DNA of 26,536 nt from positions 48,111 to 74,646 of the forward strand of contig DLFD01000027.1 of NCBI GenBank assembly GCA_002482005.1, given 5' to 3'. Shown in pieces: positions 1 to 6,662 of the stretch. The notes below the pieces were generated by a model that did no database searches, was not told the DNA's origin, and saw only the letters and a program-made list of their open reading frames with translations. Within the stretch, counting starts at the first letter, position 1. Every line of letters starts with the position of its first letter. Source of the stretch: Lachnospiraceae bacterium UBA7729 (GTDB lineage: Bacteria > Bacillota > Clostridia > Lachnospirales > Lachnospiraceae). The translations under genes were made by a program, and so were the position numbers.

Positions 1-222
1 TAAGGTAACCAGGCAGCTCTCTTTTGCCGCTGAAAGCCAGCCGGGATCCTGTAAGGCCGCCAGGCTTCCGGCTGCAGCGGTATTTCCCGGTGCAGCCTCC
101 CCCGGCACTGCTGCCGCTTCCCGGATTCCTTCTGCCTGCTCACAGGCTTGCAGACTTACAGTTCCCGCGGAAAGTCCTGCGGAAAGAAAGAAGATCGTAA
201 GCGCCGCACATATCCCTTTCAT
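1..222 (-). CDS. Secreted or lipid-anchored protein, N-terminal part only
   Basis: The reading frame is open from ATG at 222 to the left edge of the window, giving 74 residues with no stop. The first ~25 residues form a signal peptide: MKGICAAL, then a hydrophobic core (ALTIFFLSAGLSAG), then SLQAC, where the Cys could be a weak lipobox or simply follow a signal peptidase I site. The rest that is visible is Ala/Gly/Pro/Glu-rich and looks like a linker; no catalytic domain is reached. An in-frame GTG at 234 overlaps the stop codon of the upstream methyltransferase gene (GTGA), so the protein may start four codons earlier and be translationally coupled. I do not recognise the family. Export is well supported; function is unknown. 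Confidence 0.6.
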   Translation of the reverse strand, partial: MKGICAALTIFFLSAGLSAGTVSLQACEQAEGIREAAAVPGEAAPGNTAAAGSLAALQDPGWLSAAKESCLVTL

Positions 223-230
223 GGCATTCT

Positions 231-1415
231 TCACGCTCGTCCCAGTCCTTTGACAGAGTCAGTTCCCGGAAGAGGCCTTCTCGGAGGCTTCGGCCCCATG
301 AACTGATAGAAGTAGGTCCGGATCATGCCGTTGTAGATCTTGCGGTTCCGGTCGGCCTTTCTTCCGATATAGCGCTCCGCATCCTCATAGGATGTGATCA
401 CGAACTTCGACCAGGTATCGAGCCTTCGGAAGGATTCCCCGATCTGCTTATAGAGAGCCGGCAGGTCCTTTTTGTCCTCCAGTCTTTCCCCGTAAGGCGG
501 ATTGGTGACGATGATCCCGTACTTCTTCGGATGGCGAAGCTCCGCCACTGGCCTCTGCTGGAAGTGGATCATGTGGTCCACACCTGCGTTCTTCGCATTC
601 TCCCTGGCTGCCTTCAGGACTTCTCCGTCGATATCATATCCCTGGATGTCGACCTCCGCTGAATCGTCGATCATGGAATCCGCCTCATCCACGGCATCAT
701 ACCAGCACTTCTTCGGGATCAGGTCCGTCCACTGCTCTGCCGTGAACTCCCGGTTCATGCCCGGAGCGATATGGGCTGCCATCATGGCAGCCTCGATCGG
801 TAATGTTCCCGACCCGCAGAATGGGTCCACGAATGGCCGCTCCGCCTTCCACGGAGTGAGCATGATCAGGGCCGCCGCAAGGTTCTCCGCGATCGGAGCC
901 TTGGCCGTCAGCAGGCGGTATCCTCTCTTGTGCAGCGAATCGCCCGTGGTATCGAGGCCAACCGTGACTTCATCCTTCAGGATCGTGACCCTGAGCGGAT
1001 AGTCAGCCCCTGTCTCCGGGAAATGAGAGATACCGTATACTTCCCCCATCCGGTCGACCATCGCTTTCTTCATGATGGACTGGATATTCCTCGGTGAGAA
1101 CAGCTTCGACTTGATCCCGGTCGCCTTGGCTACCCAGAACCTTCCGTCTTTCGGAATATAATCCTCCCAGGGGATCTTCTTCGTTCCCTCGAAAAGTTCG
1201 TCGAAAGTCTCCGCGTGAAAGCTGCCGACCTTGAGAAGGATCCTCTCAGGAGTCCGGAGGAAGACATTCGCCCGGCAGACTGCCGCCATGTCTCCCTCGA
1301 AGGTGACCTTGCCGTCCTCCACTCCGGTGATGGAACAGCCAAGATCCTGGATCTCTCTTTTCAGTACTGCCTCCAGACCGAAGTGGCATGGAGCGATCAT
1401 CTGTATCTTATCCAT
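231..1415 (-). CDS. ypsC: Class I SAM-dependent 23S rRNA (guanine-N2) methyltransferase, THUMP domain, RlmL/YpsC type
   Basis: This 394-residue protein has the YpsC/RlmL N-half layout: an N-terminal ferredoxin-like and THUMP region (residues ~1-160), then a Rossmann methyltransferase domain. FVDPFCGSGTLPIEAA near residue 197 is the SAM-binding motif I, and NPPYGERL near residue 309 is the N6-adenine/N2-guanine type catalytic motif. From family knowledge it should methylate a guanine of 23S rRNA in the cytoplasm; the exact base is not readable from sequence. ATG at 1415 is preceded by GGGAG at 10 nt spacing. It sits alone behind a terminator at 1575-1603, so it probably has its own promoter in 1416-1574. 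Its stop overlaps a possible GTG start of the next secreted gene. Confidence 0.9.
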   Translation of the reverse strand: MDKIQMIAPCHFGLEAVLKREIQDLGCSITGVEDGKVTFEGDMAAVCRANVFLRTPERILLKVGSFHAETFDELFEGTKKIPWEDYIPKDGRFWVAKATGIKSKLFSPRNIQSIMKKAMVDRMGEVYGISHFPETGADYPLRVTILKDEVTVGLDTTGDSLHKRGYRLLTAKAPIAENLAAALIMLTPWKAERPFVDPFCGSGTLPIEAAMMAAHIAPGMNREFTAEQWTDLIPKKCWYDAVDEADSMIDDSAEVDIQGYDIDGEVLKAARENAKNAGVDHMIHFQQRPVAELRHPKKYGIIVTNPPYGERLEDKKDLPALYKQIGESFRRLDTWSKFVITSYEDAERYIGRKADRNRKIYNGMIRTYFYQFMGPKPPRRPLPGTDSVKGLGRA

Positions 1416-1511
1416 GAAGCAAAGTCTCCCATATATGCTGTTTGTATAAGTTTCCCAGAGGTTTTCGGATTGGGGGTTGCTTTTTCAAACATCCTATACT
1501 ATAATGACTTC

Positions 1512-1542
1512 GTAAAAGAGCTACCCTTAATGGTTCTTTTAC
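1512..1542. other. Imperfect hairpin in the leader region of the methyltransferase gene
   Basis: GTAAAAGA (1512-1519) and TCTTTTAC (1535-1542) pair perfectly, with an inner ACC/GGT pairing. The rest of 1416-1574 holds no reading frame I would call a gene. The AT-rich stretch around 1493-1506 may contain a promoter -10 for the minus-strand methyltransferase gene, but no good -35 accompanies it. Confidence 0.3.
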
Positions 1543-1574
1543 AAACCCCTTATTAATTATTTATACTCCCCTTG

Positions 1575-1603
1575 AAAAGCCGGCAGCTCCCCTGCCGGCT
1601 TTT
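1575..1603. terminator. Rho-independent terminator, probably bidirectional
   Basis: A perfect 12-bp stem (AAAAGCCGGCAG at 1575-1586, CTGCCGGCTTTT at 1592-1603) closes a 5-nt loop. The flanking A and T runs allow use on either strand. For the minus strand it ends the PspC-like transcript and separates it from the methyltransferase gene. Confidence 0.85.
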
Positions 1604-1666
1604 CTCTTTGTTCATGCACTTTTCAGCGCCTGTCTTTCTGCCTGATCTCCGCCTGAAAGTCTTAAG

Positions 1667-1882
1667 TCAGAAGTCTTCGTCGTCCGGGCCGGCCTTCGGC
1701 ATCACGATTGCCAGGATGATGTAGATCCAGATCCCGGCTCCTCCGAAAAGTACAGAGACGGCAAACAGTACCCGGATGACCGTCGGGTCGATCCCAAGAT
1801 ACTCTGCGATTCCGCCGCAGACTCCTGCGATCTTGTTATTCCTCGAAGATCTTCTAAGTTTCTTATCTTTCCAGTCACTCAT
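1667..1882 (-). CDS. PspC domain-containing small membrane protein
   Basis: This 71-residue protein matches the PspC domain throughout: a basic N-terminus (KDKKLRRSSRNNK), the signature IAGVCGGIAEYLGIDPT, then a hydrophobic segment (VLFAVSVLFGGAGIWIYIILAIVMP) and an acidic tail. PspC proteins are inner-membrane stress sensors or partners in proteobacteria; in Firmicutes, short single-domain versions are common and their role is less clear. The start at 1882 follows a perfect GGAGG with 7 nt spacing. It lies just downstream of the dlt-like operon but behind that operon's terminator. A weak -10 (TATGAT on the minus strand, 1949-1954) suggests separate transcription. A terminator follows at 1575-1603. 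An envelope-stress role next to an envelope-modification operon is plausible but is inference. Confidence 0.85.
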   Translation of the reverse strand: MSDWKDKKLRRSSRNNKIAGVCGGIAEYLGIDPTVIRVLFAVSVLFGGAGIWIYIILAIVMPKAGPDDEDF

Positions 1883-1910
1883 GGCAAAGCCTCCTTTTTA
1901 TGCTTTTGTA

Positions 1911-1941
1911 CCGGCAGAAAGCTTCTGAATGATCCTGCCGG
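1911..1941. other. Inverted repeat in the 5' leader of the PspC-like gene
   Basis: CCGGCAG (1911-1917) and CTGCCGG (1935-1941) form a 7-bp stem, 29 bp upstream of the PspC start on the minus strand. No T-run follows, so it is not an obvious terminator. It could be a leader hairpin or an operator. Confidence 0.35.
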
Positions 1942-2017
1942 ATACTTCATCATACATCAATTTCCCCCTGAAGGACAGGGTATTTCCTGCGGCTGTTTCC
2001 CGGAACATATAAAAACA

Positions 2018-2054
2018 GCCGGAGACACATCCCGCATGAAGACGCATCTCCGGC
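2018..2054 (-). terminator. Rho-independent terminator of the dlt-like operon
   Basis: Read on the minus strand, GCCGGAGA and TCTCCGGC form an 8-bp stem around a 21-nt loop, followed at once by TGTTTTTAT. It lies 42 bp beyond the stop of the carrier-protein gene, the last gene of the operon. A second pairing (1991-1998 with 2013-2020) overlaps the base of this stem and would compete with it. Confidence 0.75.
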
Positions 2055-2095
2055 AGCAGAAAGTCCTGCCCTCGGACATACTGAAAAGCAGAAGC

Positions 2096-2320
2096 TCAGC
2101 CCTGAAGTCTCTGGATCATATCCCACATACTCTCGGCAGAATTGAAGTTGTCCGGTACCAGTTCGGTCGGAGTAACTTCGATGTCGAACTCATCCTCCAG
2201 GGTGGAGACCAGCTCCAGCACCTGCATGGAGTCCAGCAGACCGTCATCGATCAGATGATCTTCGATCTCATAATCGATGTCCGGATCGATGTCCTTCAGA
2301 ATTTCCAGCAGCTTTTCCAT
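2096..2320 (-). CDS. Acyl/aminoacyl carrier protein (DltC-like)
   Basis: This 74-residue acidic protein is all one carrier domain. The phosphopantetheine site is Ser31 in GLLDSMQVLELV. DSM-Q rather than the DSL of fatty-acid ACP is typical of DltC and related free-standing carriers. It is the last gene of a five-gene operon containing an adenylating ligase, which should load it, and MBOAT and SGNH proteins, which should unload it. AGGAGG lies just upstream of the start. The presence of a PLP decarboxylase gene immediately upstream raises the possibility that the amino acid is modified while bound to Ser31. A role in ordinary fatty-acid synthesis is unlikely because no fab gene is nearby. Confidence 0.9.
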   Translation of the reverse strand: MEKLLEILKDIDPDIDYEIEDHLIDDGLLDSMQVLELVSTLEDEFDIEVTPTELVPDNFNSAESMWDMIQRLQG

Positions 2321-2389
2321 ATTGGTTCCTCCTAGTATAAGTGATGAAAGACCGCACCTTAGCCTGTCTTCCCGAGAGTGTGCAGTCCG

Positions 2390-3625
2390 TTATACAAAAC
2401 TTCCGGCGCTGTTAAGGCTGTCGGTCGGAAGCTGTTTTCTCGCAAGTCTGAGACCCTCCTCCTGCGAATATGTGAGGATCGCCGGAAGATTCCTGCTCAG
2501 GAACATCAGAATTCCTTCAGTAGGAGAATACGCCCCACAGCGTCCAAATACAAGATGGTCTCCGATATTCAGAGGAGGAAATTTTGCAGATCTCAGCAGC
2601 ACGTCGTTCATGGAGCAGAGGGAGCCGAAGACGGACCAGTCGGAAAGCCCATCCAGTTCTTCCTTCTTTCCCGCGGTCTCCGGGTCTTCCGGCTTCTCAA
2701 GGCAGAAGACCGGCGGCACTTTCATACCCATCATCTGACCGTACCAGGTGACCTGATGGATCCCGCCGTCAACGATCGCAAAGCGGTGCCCGCCGCCTTC
2801 TTTGTCCGTCCTGGTCTTGACGTCGGCCACAGCCGTGACAAAGCTGCCGCAGGTGGCAGCGATCCGTCTTCCGAACTCCAGGGTGACCTCTCCCTGATAC
2901 TGCATGCCGGAGAGCCTGCCTGCAATCGCCTGAAGGTCCTTCTCCTCCTTGTCCCGCATCTTTTCCTCCGGTGCAAAGTAATCGATGGACATGCCGCTGC
3001 CGAACTCAAGTTTCTCCGGAACAAAGCCGTATCGCTCCTTCCAGTCTGCCAGACACCGGTCGATCATCTCCAGCTCATCCAGGGTCCTCTCCATATTCTT
3101 CTTCTGGGTTCCGGAGAAGAAGTGGATCCCGATGACTTTCGCTGCTTTCCCGTGCTTTCCCTCGAGGATGTCCTCGATCTCTTCCCGGTTCATGCCGAAC
3201 TGGCTGCCATCCGTCAGCCTCGGCAGGACCCGGATGGTTTTTCCGGTCTTCTCGGCAAACTCCTCGATCACGTCAAAGTGGGCCATGGATTCAGCCGTAT
3301 ACACGATCCGGTCCTCATGGCGGGAAAGAGCTCCCAGAAGATCATTTCTTCCCTTGTTGACGCCGGAGAGCACGATCTTCTCTTCCGGGACCCCCACCCG
3401 CTCGCAGATCCGCAGTTCCCCGAAGGAACATGCCTCCACATAGTCCGCTGACTTCCCGAGGTATCCCGTCAGGAACGGGTTCGCCTTTATGGAGAAGCAT
3501 ACCTTGGCCCGCTGAGGGAGCGCCCTCCGCATGCGGCCGATCTCAGCCCTTGCTTCATCGATATCAAAGAGATAGAAGGGCGAAGGATACTTCTGCGCCG
3601 CTTCCTTCAGGATCTCAATGTTCAT
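2390..3625 (-). CDS. Fold-type III PLP-dependent decarboxylase, LysA/BtrK-like
   Basis: This 411-residue protein has the alanine racemase-like barrel plus C-terminal domain of the diaminopimelate/ornithine decarboxylase family. Lys47 in FSIKANPF is the expected PLP lysine. His168 in GIHFFSGTQ and the E-x-GR phosphate motif (residues 250-253) fit the family. Cys337 in GSLCSMND and Tyr366 in CGAYSPTEG match the dimer-interface Cys and C-terminal Tyr. The length equals a typical LysA, but the motifs (HFFSGTQ, EFGR, CSMND) differ from housekeeping LysA. From memory they look more like the BtrK/PvsE-type branch that serves carrier proteins. BtrK decarboxylates glutamyl bound to a carrier protein in butirosin synthesis. 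The location between a DltA-like ligase and a carrier protein supports a carrier-bound substrate. Free lysine synthesis or racemisation are alternatives. GGAG lies 8-9 nt before ATG 3625. Confidence 0.8.
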   Translation of the reverse strand: MNIEILKEAAQKYPSPFYLFDIDEARAEIGRMRRALPQRAKVCFSIKANPFLTGYLGKSADYVEACSFGELRICERVGVPEEKIVLSGVNKGRNDLLGALSRHEDRIVYTAESMAHFDVIEEFAEKTGKTIRVLPRLTDGSQFGMNREEIEDILEGKHGKAAKVIGIHFFSGTQKKNMERTLDELEMIDRCLADWKERYGFVPEKLEFGSGMSIDYFAPEEKMRDKEEKDLQAIAGRLSGMQYQGEVTLEFGRRIAATCGSFVTAVADVKTRTDKEGGGHRFAIVDGGIHQVTWYGQMMGMKVPPVFCLEKPEDPETAGKKEELDGLSDWSVFGSLCSMNDVLLRSAKFPPLNIGDHLVFGRCGAYSPTEGILMFLSRNLPAILTYSQEEGLRLARKQLPTDSLNSAGSFV

Positions 3626-3691
3626 GATCTGACTCCTTTTCTGCCTGTCATCATGTCTCTGCCCCCGCCTGACGCCTCCGGGGTATGGGGA

Positions 3692-5206
3692 TCACTGGCC
3701 TAGTACCTTCTTCCGGTCGATCTTGCCGTTCGGGGTGACCGGAATCTCCGGCACCTGGTGGAGCCTTGACGGCACCATATACTGGGGCAGCAGTTTCAGA
3801 AGCTCTCCCTTCAGCGTCCTCGTATCCGTCTCTCCGCAGTAGTAGCCCTCCAGGCGGTTCTTCTCCCGGTTGAACACGCAGAAGCCGCGGCTCACGCCCG
3901 GCGCCGCATTGAGGGCGATCTCCACCTCCTCAAGCTCGATCCTGTGACCGAACAGCTTGATCTGGAAGTCAGACCTGCCGGCAAAGCAGAGCTGGCCGTC
4001 CTCCCTCCAGTATCCGAGATCTCCCGTCCGGTACATCCGCTCCGGATAGCCCGATGTAAGTGGGCAGGCACAGAATGCCTTTTCGGTCGCCTCCGGTGCA
4101 TTCAGATATCCCAGCGCCAGGCAGGTCCCCGTCACACAGATCTCTCCGGTCTTTTCCGGCTCCGTGATCTCATGGTTCTCCTCATCGAGCAGAAAAACCC
4201 TCTCATTCGGAAATGCTTTTCCGACCGGAAGTGCCTTTCCGCCAGGTTCCTTATCCTTCGGTACTCTGTAGTAGGTGCAGTTGCAGGTGATCTCGCTCGG
4301 TCCGTACAGATTGACGAACTCGGCATCCGGATACTGCTCCATCCATGCCTTAAGGAATCGGTCCGGCATGACCTCGCCGGAGAACATGACCCTCCGGATA
4401 GCAGAAGGCACCTTGTAGGTGAAGCCCTTGAACTGGACCACCAGGCACAGAGCCGAGACCGCCCAGGTCAGGTTGGTGACTTTTTTGTCGTCCAGGTAGT
4501 CGAGCAGCTTCGTGATGACCGTGAAATACTTTCTCGGAATCAGGACAAGTTCTGCTCCGGTCTTCAGAGAAGAGTAGATATCCTTGACGGAGACGTCGAA
4601 GTCAAAAGGCGCCTGGTTTCCGATCACGTCCTCCTCCGTGATCCCAAACAGATCCGGAAAGTAGTCCATGAAATCGATGACGCTCCTGTGGCATACCAGG
4701 ACTCCCTTCGGGGTTCCTGTGGAGCCTGACGTGAAGTTGCAGTAGAGAGGGTCGGTGTCCAGCTGTCTTTCGCGGATACCGGAAAGGATCCCGTCATCTG
4801 CCTTACAGGAAAAGGCATCCTCCAGTTTTTCGTAAGCGATACCGCTCCCTTCCCCGTCCGCGCTGAGAACTTCCGCCGCTTCCCGAGGCCTGTCCGTCAG
4901 GACAAGCGACAGGCCGGCAATCTTAGCCATCTTCGAAAGCCTGAGCTTTCCCTGGTCTGCGCTCAGATATACAGAGAAGCACCCCGCGTAGACGATCCCG
5001 AGCATAGCCGCATAGGCTTCCTTCGACTTGTCCAGAAACAGTCCGACCGGGCTGCCTGGACGGACCTTGCCTGCCAGGAAGGTCCCGACCTTCCTGGCAC
5101 AGGATTCCAGCTCCGCATATGTCATGCTCCCTTCCGGGTCCGTGACCGCCGTCTTCTCCGGCACGCGTGCCGCTGTATGTTCCAGATATTCCAGTACATT
5201 CTTCAT
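3692..5206 (-). CDS. Amino-acid adenylating ligase (DltA-like, ANL superfamily)
   Basis: This 504-residue protein is a stand-alone adenylation domain of normal DltA length. The P-loop is FTSGSTGTPKG (158-168). FDFDVS (201-206) carries Asp204, the Asp that binds the substrate amino group in amino-acid adenylating enzymes. YGPSE (301-305), YRTGDLG (392-398) and the C-terminal PNGKIDRKK with catalytic Lys495 are all intact. It should form aminoacyl-AMP and load it on the carrier protein of this operon. The selectivity-loop motif reads FSGE (Ser276) where D-alanine-specific DltA, as I recall, has FCGE. This hints that the substrate is not D-alanine. GGGGG lies 7 nt before ATG 5206; 34 bp separate it from the upstream SGNH gene. 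Classification as an amino-acid ligase is firm; substrate is unknown. Confidence 0.88.
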   Translation of the reverse strand: MKNVLEYLEHTAARVPEKTAVTDPEGSMTYAELESCARKVGTFLAGKVRPGSPVGLFLDKSKEAYAAMLGIVYAGCFSVYLSADQGKLRLSKMAKIAGLSLVLTDRPREAAEVLSADGEGSGIAYEKLEDAFSCKADDGILSGIRERQLDTDPLYCNFTSGSTGTPKGVLVCHRSVIDFMDYFPDLFGITEEDVIGNQAPFDFDVSVKDIYSSLKTGAELVLIPRKYFTVITKLLDYLDDKKVTNLTWAVSALCLVVQFKGFTYKVPSAIRRVMFSGEVMPDRFLKAWMEQYPDAEFVNLYGPSEITCNCTYYRVPKDKEPGGKALPVGKAFPNERVFLLDEENHEITEPEKTGEICVTGTCLALGYLNAPEATEKAFCACPLTSGYPERMYRTGDLGYWREDGQLCFAGRSDFQIKLFGHRIELEEVEIALNAAPGVSRGFCVFNREKNRLEGYYCGETDTRTLKGELLKLLPQYMVPSRLHQVPEIPVTPNGKIDRKKVLGQ

Positions 5207-5240
5207 GATCTTACCCCCTTATCTCACTTCTCTGATCCGG

Positions 5241-6662
5241 TTATCCAGTCTTCCCCGCTCTCGTTTCCCCCATATCTTCCGTCTCAGGCTCTGTCTCCGC
5301 TTCAAGCGGACCCATCCCGGTTTCCGGCCCAGGCTCTGTCTCCGCTTCAAGCGGACCCGTCCCGGTTTCCGGCCCAGGCTCTGTCTCCGCTTCAAGCGGA
5401 CCCGCCCCGGTTTCCGTCTGAGCCTCTGTCTCGCTCTCGGTCTCCTCCCACGGCGCCGGATCGATCCCCGGCATACCCATGAACTCCGGAAGTCCAGCAA
5501 GTACCTCGTCGTAGGAATCGACAAACATCATCTGCGGTCTGTCCGATGCAAGGATCTCTGCAAGCACCGACGTCTGACGCTCTGCCAGTTCTCCGAGCAT
5601 GTGCCCGTCTACATCGACATAATCATAATCCGTCCGCGGAAGCAGATCCGCTTTCAGATAGTTCATATCATAATACTCGACACCTTCTTCTGCACACAGA
5701 CGCGTGAAGAAATCATGGGCGTCATACTCATTCTCGTTCCGGAGCCGGTATGGCGGAAGGGCGGAATAAAAGCAGACCAGCCGGACCCCTTTCTCCCTGC
5801 AGAATTCCGCCATCTTATGAAAATACTCCAGATTGCTCTCCGGTACATTCTTCGCACGGAATTTTTCGTAAGAATAACTCCGGTTGAGCGCAGCCGACCA
5901 GGTCGTCCCGTAGCGGAACCCTCTTCCCCTGTACTCGTAGTTTTCCCCAAGATAGAGGGCTTTCATGATCATGGGGATGCTCCTGTCCTCATGCCTCAGG
6001 TAGGCAGGCTGGAGCTTCACCCAGGCAGTACCCGGGATCTGAGCCGCATTTCTCGGAGCAAAACGATAGTCTGCGATCACATTGGCGAAGGGCTGCTGCA
6101 GCATCTCATTCAGGAAGTAGTCCATACGGTTCTTCGGATCTGTCCCCGCAAAGAAGACGCTGGTATCGTTTCCCAGGGAGATCCCCGGAACCGTCCAGTA
6201 GAAGGGATCCAGCTCATAGAGGATCGTCTTCGGGTCATTCCTGTAGGAAACCTCACGAATGAGATAGTAGATATCCTTGACCGGCATGATGCGGCGGGCA
6301 CAATTGAAGGACGTGGTCCCCAGTTTCCCGTCCAGAACATCCGGGTCCACCGCTGTCTCCCCATGGGAATCCCCGACAACGATCGTATCGTAGTTTGTCT
6401 CCCCCTGGACCTCGTGAAGCTCTGTCTCCAGGATGGAAGGCTGCTTCAGCAAATAGGCGGATATAAGCATGACCGCGATGTTTATGAGAATGAGGACAGC
6501 AGCCTTGCCGGCTCTGCTCTTCGGAGCCTTGAGTTTCCTCAGGCTGACGCATCTGCCGGCACCGTTCCTCTGCAAGAATGTGCCTCTTCCGGTACTGGCC
6601 TTACGCCGGGCTGTATCTGATCTCCCGGATGCGTCTCTCTTTCGTATTTCAGAAATTCGCAT
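5241..6662 (-). CDS. Membrane-anchored SGNH hydrolase-like protein (DltD-like role) with repetitive acidic tail
   Basis: This 473-residue protein has a basic N-terminal cytoplasmic segment (1-52), one membrane helix (~53-73, KAAVLILINIAVMLISAYLL) and an extracytoplasmic SGNH-type domain. GDSH with Ser99 is block I, and DVDGH (~residue 340) supplies the expected Asp/His pair. The last ~70 residues are low-complexity Glu/Thr/Pro/Gly, including three 15-residue repeats. Its start overlaps the 3' end of the MBOAT gene by 14 bp, with AGGAGG 8 nt upstream, indicating translational coupling. MBOAT plus membrane-anchored SGNH pairs such as DltB/DltD and AlgI/AlgJ-X transfer acyl groups to envelope polymers. 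By analogy this protein may complete transfer outside the membrane. It is not close enough to DltD by eye to take that name. Confidence 0.75.
   Translation of the reverse strand: MRISEIRKRDASGRSDTARRKASTGRGTFLQRNGAGRCVSLRKLKAPKSRAGKAAVLILINIAVMLISAYLLKQPSILETELHEVQGETNYDTIVVGDSHGETAVDPDVLDGKLGTTSFNCARRIMPVKDIYYLIREVSYRNDPKTILYELDPFYWTVPGISLGNDTSVFFAGTDPKNRMDYFLNEMLQQPFANVIADYRFAPRNAAQIPGTAWVKLQPAYLRHEDRSIPMIMKALYLGENYEYRGRGFRYGTTWSAALNRSYSYEKFRAKNVPESNLEYFHKMAEFCREKGVRLVCFYSALPPYRLRNENEYDAHDFFTRLCAEEGVEYYDMNYLKADLLPRTDYDYVDVDGHMLGELAERQTSVLAEILASDRPQMMFVDSYDEVLAGLPEFMGMPGIDPAPWEETESETEAQTETGAGPLEAETEPGPETGTGPLEAETEPGPETGMGPLEAETEPETEDMGETRAGKTG
5285..5419 (-). repeat. Three tandem 45-bp repeats in the SGNH gene
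   Basis: Near-identical units begin at 5285, 5330 and 5375, each 45 bp. They encode 15-residue repeats of the form GPLEAETEPGPETG plus Thr or Met. The period is a multiple of three, so copy number can change without frameshift. A degenerate partial copy continues past 5419. The tail probably forms a flexible acidic stalk or wall-spanning linker. Confidence 0.9.

Noticed and set aside
1416..1574. RNase P RNA gene next to ypsC, as in Bacillus
   Set aside because: The gap is too short for rnpB and none of its conserved sequences are seen.
5028..6620. Long plus-strand open frame of 530 codons opposite the SGNH and ligase genes
   Set aside because: It is antisense to two well-supported genes, has no family motifs, is Arg/Leu/His-rich as expected for a complement frame, and has no ribosome binding site.
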